Positions 59,530 through 64,000 of a stretch of DNA of 64,000 bases are shown piece after piece. The stretch lies in NCBI RefSeq assembly GCF_033436665.1, contig NZ_JAWQFO010000011.1, forward strand, positions 1 through 64,000, given 5' to 3'. Source of the stretch: JAWQFO01 sp033436665. GTDB taxonomy: Bacteria; Pseudomonadota; Alphaproteobacteria; Rhodobacterales; Rhodobacteraceae. The notes beneath the pieces are model-generated. The model saw only the letters and a program-made list of their open reading frames with translations, ran no database searches and had not been told where the DNA came from. Each line of letters begins with the position of its first letter. The first letter of the stretch is position 1. The position numbers and the translations under genes were made by a program.

Positions 59530-60069
59530 ATGCCTACGCTTTCGCTTTGTCACCGCATGACAGCCTACATGGAGTGGGCCGACGATGTGATGCTCTCCGC
59601 CGCCGAAAGGCTGCCACAGGACGCCGTAAGTGCGCCGCGCGATGCTCTCTTCAAGTCGATTGCGGGTACGTTCGATCATACTCTGGTCGTCGGAGAGATC
59701 TTTCAGGCGCATCTGGAAGGTCGCTCCCATGGCCATGATGCGCGGCATCGGGCCAGTGTTCTCGACTTTCCACAAGTGGCAACGCGGCTGCGCGCCATGA
59801 ACAGCTACTACGTGCGCTGTGCAAGGGACTGGACGACCAGCGATCTGGCCGAAACGATCGAGTTCACATTTGTTGGGGGTGGGCAGGGCGCAATGACCCG
59901 TGAGGATATCCTGCTCCACCTAGTCAATCATGCGACGTATCATAGAGGCTTTGTCAGTACGCTTCTTTATCCGCTCAAGGCTAAGACTGCAGCGAGTGAC
60001 CTGACCGTCTTCCTCCGCGATGTGTGGCCTGAAATGGTCGTAGAGTTGAGGGCGGATGCATCGTCATGA
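59530..60069 (+). CDS. DinB-family protein
   Basis: This 179-residue four-helix-bundle protein of the DinB/YfiT metalloenzyme-like family has candidate metal-binding His in GTFDHTLVVGEIF and VNHATYHRGFVST. Relatives include bacillithiol- and mycothiol-dependent transferases, though most are uncharacterised. AAGGAG lies eight bases before the ATG. It overlaps the next gene by four bases and opens a packed plus-strand operon. Confidence 0.88.
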   Translation: MPTLSLCHRMTAYMEWADDVMLSAAERLPQDAVSAPRDALFKSIAGTFDHTLVVGEIFQAHLEGRSHGHDARHRASVLDFPQVATRLRAMNSYYVRCARDWTTSDLAETIEFTFVGGGQGAMTREDILLHLVNHATYHRGFVSTLLYPLKAKTAASDLTVFLRDVWPEMVVELRADASS

Positions 60070-60926
60070 AGATCGGATGGATTGGTTTGGGTGTCATGGG
60101 TTATCCGATGGCAGGGCACTTGGCGCGTGCAGGTCATTCAGTGACAGTTTTCAATCGAACGCCCTCCAAAGCCAGAGATTGGGTCGAAGAATACGGCGGC
60201 AGGCAAGCTGCGAGCCCGGCGGAAGCGACGATAGGCGCCGATATCTTTCTGAGCTGTGTTGGCGCAGATGAAGATCTTCGGGAAGCCACCATCGGGCCCG
60301 ATGGAGCGTTTTCCGAACTTTCGGAAGGTGGGTGTTTCGTTGATTGTACCACCGCTTCTGCAGACGTAGCCCGTGAGCTTTCTCACCTGCTCAACGATAA
60401 AAGCTGCCACTATCTCGATGCTCCTGTTTCCGGTGGCCAAGCGGGTGCCGAGTCCGGCCAGCTCTCTGTTATGGTCGGCGGAGAGATCGCTGCATTTGAA
60501 ATCGTCCAACCTGTGCTCGAGGTGTTCGCGAGGAAGGTCGTCAGGATCGGAGATGTCGGGTCCGGGCAAACTGCCAAAATGGTCAATCAACTTTGCATTG
60601 CGGGTGTTGTCCAAGGGCTGGCTGAAGGCATGGCCTTGGCAGAACGCGCCGGACTGGACATTCCCGCCGTCATGGAAGCGATCGCCGAAGGCGCCGCCGG
60701 ATCTTGGCAAATGTCAAACCGCTGGAAGACGATGCAGGCTGGAGAATATGAATTCGGCTTTGCGGTAGACTGGATGCGCAAGGATCTTTCGATCGCATTG
60801 AAAGAAGTCGCTCGCCTTGGTGGAACAGCTCCAGTTGGTACTCTTATCGATCAATTTTATGCGGATGTGCAGCGCGCCGGTGGCGGGCGGTTGGATACAT
60901 CGAGTCTGCTGAAAAGGCTGCGGTGA
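60066..60926 (+). CDS. 3-hydroxyisobutyrate-dehydrogenase-family oxidoreductase
   Basis: This 286-residue beta-hydroxyacid dehydrogenase has the NAD(P)-binding IGLGVMGYPMAGHLARAGH at the N-terminus, the substrate-binding DAPVSGGQAGAESGQL and the catalytic Lys in GQTAKMVNQLCIAG. Family members oxidise 3-hydroxyacids or reduce small aldehydes such as tartronate semialdehyde. It is coupled to DinB and four bases before the LysE gene. Confidence 0.93.
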   Translation: MKIGWIGLGVMGYPMAGHLARAGHSVTVFNRTPSKARDWVEEYGGRQAASPAEATIGADIFLSCVGADEDLREATIGPDGAFSELSEGGCFVDCTTASADVARELSHLLNDKSCHYLDAPVSGGQAGAESGQLSVMVGGEIAAFEIVQPVLEVFARKVVRIGDVGSGQTAKMVNQLCIAGVVQGLAEGMALAERAGLDIPAVMEAIAEGAAGSWQMSNRWKTMQAGEYEFGFAVDWMRKDLSIALKEVARLGGTAPVGTLIDQFYADVQRAGGGRLDTSSLLKRLR

Positions 60927-60930
60927 CACA

Positions 60931-61587
60931 ATGGCCGACCTCGACTCACTATTGGCTTTTGCATTCATCGTAACGCTCATTGTCACATCCCCTGGCCCGA
61001 ACCTCTTTCTACTTTTGCGGACCGTGCCGACATTCGGTCGATTTGCCGGTTTGGCCAATACACTCGGCTTCGCGACAGCGATTCTGACCCACGCCACTTT
61101 GTCGTTCATTGGTGTAGGAGCGATCCTAGCGACTTCTGCTACAGCCTTCACATTTCTGAAGATCACAGGCGCGGGGTATCTTTTCTGGCTCGGGCTAAAA
61201 GCTTTGCGGTCTGCCATCGCGGGTCCGAGAACGATTTCGACTCCAGACCCTGACCCGGCAACCGAAGGTCTTGCGCCTCGTCATCTGAAGCGCTTCGCTG
61301 AGGGATTCCTGACCAATATCCTCAACCCAAAGCCGACATTGTTCTATCTTGCAGCGTTTCCACAGTTCCTCGCAGTCGGCGGTGCACCGCTCTGGTCTCA
61401 GGCTCTTTTGCTGGCATGGGTCCACGCGGCCATCGCTCTTGCGTGGTATGGCTTCGTGGTGCTGACCCTATCGCAATTCGTGGGCTGGCTCCGGCGGCCG
61501 CGGCTTTGGCAGGCGATCCAGGGGCTGACGGGGGTGGCCCTGACCCTGCTTGCGGTCCGCCTTTTGTTGTTCCGCCAATCACCGTGA
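60931..61587 (+). CDS. LysE/RhtB-family amino acid exporter, second copy
   Basis: This 218-residue protein has six predicted helices, N-terminal signature FIVTLIVTSPGPNLFLLLRT and FLTNILNPKPTLFYLAAFPQ. It is only distantly similar to the copy at 57426, so the two are not a recent duplication. Being in one operon with a hydroxyacid dehydrogenase suggests export of an amino or hydroxy acid. Confidence 0.9.
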   Translation: MADLDSLLAFAFIVTLIVTSPGPNLFLLLRTVPTFGRFAGLANTLGFATAILTHATLSFIGVGAILATSATAFTFLKITGAGYLFWLGLKALRSAIAGPRTISTPDPDPATEGLAPRHLKRFAEGFLTNILNPKPTLFYLAAFPQFLAVGGAPLWSQALLLAWVHAAIALAWYGFVVLTLSQFVGWLRRPRLWQAIQGLTGVALTLLAVRLLLFRQSP

Positions 61588-61635
61588 CGAGCCATCCAAT
61601 TTGCTGAATTCAGCTTCAGGTCAGGACAGAAGACA

Positions 61636-62247
61636 ATGAAAGCCGAACTCGATCACATATTTCTTTTCGTCGCGGACCGAAGCGTCGCCGAACGTCTGAT
61701 GCAGACGGCTGGTCTGGTCACCAATTATTCCCGTCAGCATCCGGGCCAGGGGACAACGAACATCTGCGCCTGCCTCGACGACATGTTTGTCGAATTCCTC
61801 TGGCTGGATGGGTCGGAGATCAGCGCGGAAAGCGAACGCATCGGTCTGGGGGATCGCGGGCGCGGTGCCGGATCGCCGATCGGTGTGTCGTGGCGCGGTG
61901 CGGCGCCCGTAGCGTGTGACCCGTATTCGGCGCCGTTCCTGCCTGCCGGGGTGACGATCCCTGTTGCGAAGGCGAGCCTTGATCGTTCCTTGCCTTTCGT
62001 GTTTCAAACTCCGGGTGGCGTTCCGCCGATAGATCGGGCGGACGGTTTGGCCGGTGAGCGGCAGAGGCCACGATTTGCGACGCTTGCACTCTGCGAAGTC
62101 AGCCTCCCGACCCCGCAACAAGCCGCGCCTCTTCTTCAATGGTGCGAAAGGATCGAACTAGTGACGGGACAACCGGGGTTTCGGCTTGTGTTCGTCACGC
62201 CGGATGGATGTTCGAGCCAGTGCACCGGTTTCCTTTCACCGATCTGA
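61636..62247 (+). CDS. VOC-superfamily (glyoxalase-like) protein
   Basis: This 203-residue protein begins MKAELDHIFLFVADRSVAER, followed by TTNICACLDDMFVEFLWLDG, the paired beta-alpha-beta-beta-beta units of the vicinal-oxygen-chelate fold. Metal ligands would be the His of LDHIF and the Glu of VEFLW. AGGACAGAAG precedes the ATG. Function is unknown. Confidence 0.82.
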   Translation: MKAELDHIFLFVADRSVAERLMQTAGLVTNYSRQHPGQGTTNICACLDDMFVEFLWLDGSEISAESERIGLGDRGRGAGSPIGVSWRGAAPVACDPYSAPFLPAGVTIPVAKASLDRSLPFVFQTPGGVPPIDRADGLAGERQRPRFATLALCEVSLPTPQQAAPLLQWCERIELVTGQPGFRLVFVTPDGCSSQCTGFLSPI

Positions 62248-62350
62248 GGTCGTCGGAGATGAGCTGAAATACACGCCCGATTTTCGACGGAACAAAGCTG
62301 TTCTGGAGCGTAGGTATCGGGGGCAACTGCACCAGCCTTTGGAAGACTAC

Positions 62351-63424
62351 ATGCTCTTCGATCTCCCCGACCACGACACGCTGTACCGCGCCCTGCTCGA
62401 CCGGATCGAGGAGTATGATGGACGAGTCTACGTCTGCGTTGGGACAACGGGGATTTTCTGCCGGTTGACCTGTCCGGCCCGCAAACCGAAATCCGAGAAT
62501 TGCACCTTCGTTGCCACTATCGGGGAATGCATCGAGATGGGCTTTCGCCCTTGCAAGCGCTGCCATCCCATGCAAGCCGCAGCTGCCGCCGATCCCGTTG
62601 TCGGCGAGCTCCTGAGGCTTCTTGACGAAAAGCCTGAGGTCAGATGGTCCGAACGGGACATCGCGCGGCTGGGTTACGACCTTTCCACGGTGCGGCGCAG
62701 TTTCAAACGACAGTTCGGCATGACATTCCTCGAGATGGCGCGTCAGCGCCGCCTGCGCGACGGGTTCGAGGCGCTTGCCGATGGTGGCAAGGTCATCGAG
62801 GCGCAACTGGAGGCGGGGTTCGACTCGCCCAGTGCCTTCCGGGCCGCTTTCGCCCGGCTGCTGGGGTGTCGACCAAAAGACCTCGGAACAGAGGGAACTC
62901 TGCTCGCGTCCTGGATCTCCACACCGCTTGGCGACATGGTCGCGGTGTCCAGCACGTCTCATCTGCATCTTCTCGAATTCGTGGACCGCAAGGCGCTGCC
63001 GAACGAGCTCAAGAAGCTGGCGATGCACGGCCGGAATGCGATCGGTCTGGGCAAGACGGCCGCGACGGAACAGGCGGCGGCAGAGCTTGACGCCTTCTTT
63101 GCGGGCACGTCGAGCCATTTCGAAACACCGTTGGCTCCGCCGGGGACGGCCTTTTCGAAAATTGTCTGGGATGCTCTGCGCGACATTCCCGCAGGTCAAA
63201 CACGCAGCTATCGCGACATCGCTATTACCATCGGCAAGCCTTCCGCGACGCGCGCGGTCGCGCGGGCCAACGGCGCCAACCAGATCGCGCTCATGATCCC
63301 TTGCCACCGGGTGATCGGCGCGGATGGCAGCCTGACGGGGTATGGGGGCGGGTTGTGGCGCAAGCAGCGGCTTCTGGAAATCGAAACACGCTACAGTTTT
63401 GAACAGAAAGAACTCCAGCAATGA
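62351..63424 (+). CDS. ada: Ada bifunctional DNA methyltransferase/transcriptional activator
   Basis: This 357-residue protein has the zinc-binding phosphotriester-repair domain with Cys at residues 37, 41, 68 and 71 (IFCRLTCPARK; FRPCKRCHP), an AraC-type helix-turn-helix (about 95-180), and the C-terminal O6-alkylguanine methyltransferase with its acceptor Cys in LMIPCHRVIGADG. It repairs alkylated DNA and, when methylated, activates the adaptive response. ATG 62351 fits the domain start. It overlaps the next gene by four bases. Confidence 0.95.
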   Translation: MLFDLPDHDTLYRALLDRIEEYDGRVYVCVGTTGIFCRLTCPARKPKSENCTFVATIGECIEMGFRPCKRCHPMQAAAAADPVVGELLRLLDEKPEVRWSERDIARLGYDLSTVRRSFKRQFGMTFLEMARQRRLRDGFEALADGGKVIEAQLEAGFDSPSAFRAAFARLLGCRPKDLGTEGTLLASWISTPLGDMVAVSSTSHLHLLEFVDRKALPNELKKLAMHGRNAIGLGKTAATEQAAAELDAFFAGTSSHFETPLAPPGTAFSKIVWDALRDIPAGQTRSYRDIAITIGKPSATRAVARANGANQIALMIPCHRVIGADGSLTGYGGGLWRKQRLLEIETRYSFEQKELQQ

Positions 63425-64000
63425 CGAACCAGGCACAGAGAGCGGAGGCGTTCCGCGCGCTGCACATTCCGGGCAACCCGCTTGTTCTTTACAACATCTG
63501 GGACGCGGGCGGTGCGAAAGCGCTGGTCGACGCGGGCGCACCGGCCGTAGCCACCGGTAGCTGGTCCATGGCCGCAGCGCACGGCTTTGACGACGGGGAG
63601 GCGATCCCGCTCGATCTTGTTCTCACTTTGGTCGAGAGGATCACCGCTTCGGTGGATTGTCCGGTCACTGTCGATTTCGAAGGCGGCTATGCCCAGACGC
63701 CCGACGATATAGCCGGAAATGTCACGCGCTTGATCGCGTGCGGAGCGATTGGCTTGAACTTCGAAGACCAGATCGTCGGTGGAAAGGGGCTTCATTCGGT
63801 GGAAGACCAGGTTGCGCGCCTGCGCGCCGTCCGAAAGGCAGCGGACGATGCCGGGCTCCCGCTTTTCATCAACGCAAGGACGGACCTGTTTCTGAAGAAC
63901 GAAGCGGGCGTTGAACACGCGCTTCTGGTCGAAGAAGCGATCGCGCGCCAGAACAGCTATGCCGAGGCGGGCGCGGACGGCTATTTCGTCCCCGGGCTGA
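63421..64000 (+). CDS. PEP mutase/isocitrate lyase-family protein (partial, cut by window end)
   Basis: The visible 193 residues are a TIM-barrel start: IWDAGGAKALVDAGAPAVAT, VDFEGGYAQTPDDIAGNVTR, GAIGLNFEDQIVGG and LFINARTDLFL. This is the family that includes PEP mutase, carboxyphosphonoenolpyruvate mutase and methylisocitrate lyase; members linked to Ada are of unknown substrate. The ATG overlaps the Ada stop codon. Confidence 0.88.
   Translation, partial: MTNQAQRAEAFRALHIPGNPLVLYNIWDAGGAKALVDAGAPAVATGSWSMAAAHGFDDGEAIPLDLVLTLVERITASVDCPVTVDFEGGYAQTPDDIAGNVTRLIACGAIGLNFEDQIVGGKGLHSVEDQVARLRAVRKAADDAGLPLFINARTDLFLKNEAGVEHALLVEEAIARQNSYAEAGADGYFVPGL

Overview
The window looks like part of a repABC plasmid or chromid of a GC-rich alphaproteobacterium, most likely a member of the Rhodobacterales. 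The evidence is a complete repA-repB-repC operon (39411 down to 35691) with an antisense RNA unit between repB and repC and three parS-like palindromes, plus many small protein families common on Rhodobacteraceae replicons (DUF1127, DUF1403, DUF4142, plasmid ScpB). No rRNA, tRNA or CRISPR array was seen, and the taxonomic call is inference.

Region 1 (1-16.03 kb) is built from a diverged duplication. A cassette of a small membrane protein, an AraC regulator, a DUF4142 secreted protein, a Tat-type cupredoxin, a glutathione transferase and a GNAT acetyltransferase occurs at 1-3740 and again at 12290-16031, offset by about 12.29 kb. Between the copies is a probable eight-gene minus-strand operon (10342 down to 3772): winged-helix methyltransferase, DUF1127, FAD monooxygenase, secreted allene-oxide-cyclase-like barrel, MATE exporter, glutathione transferase, second methyltransferase and RibD-like reductase. 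A GlxA-type regulator is divergent from it. This reads as an uncharacterised small-molecule modification or detoxification and export locus. A carboxymuconolactone-decarboxylase-like gene follows.

Region 2 (16-35.7 kb) is accessory DNA. Two broken tyrosine recombinases, each followed by the same ~100-bp repeat, bracket an intact arylsulfatase. Next come two transglutaminase-like proteins, a secreted protein of seven short Cys-rich repeats, several small conserved proteins, a Crp/Fnr regulator, a SHOCT protein and an AbiEii toxin each interrupted by one in-frame TGA, a fatty acid desaturase, a cold-shock protein and the AbiEi antitoxin. The replicon-associated genes scpB, DUF1403 and an intact tyrosine recombinase follow, with a dif-like inverted repeat just before the recombinase.

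Region 3 (35.7-41.1 kb) holds repABC and about 1.5 kb of decayed sequence.

Region 4 (41.1-56.5 kb) carries two related molybdenum-hydroxylase systems of the isoquinoline 1-oxidoreductase type. Each has a [2Fe-2S] subunit, a Tat-exported molybdopterin subunit, a cytochrome with two CXXCH motifs, extra membrane proteins and an AraC regulator at its upstream end. System 1 also has tandem cupins, an SMP-30-like protein and an NAD(P)-binding protein. The putative operators are visible: a 38-bp block with 21-bp-spaced half-sites in system 1, and 20-bp-spaced repeats in system 2.

Region 5 (56.8-64 kb) holds a GNAT protein, a LysE exporter with a MocR regulator, and a tightly packed plus-strand run (DinB, 3-hydroxyisobutyrate-dehydrogenase-like, LysE/RhtB, VOC, Ada, PEP-mutase-like) cut by the window end.
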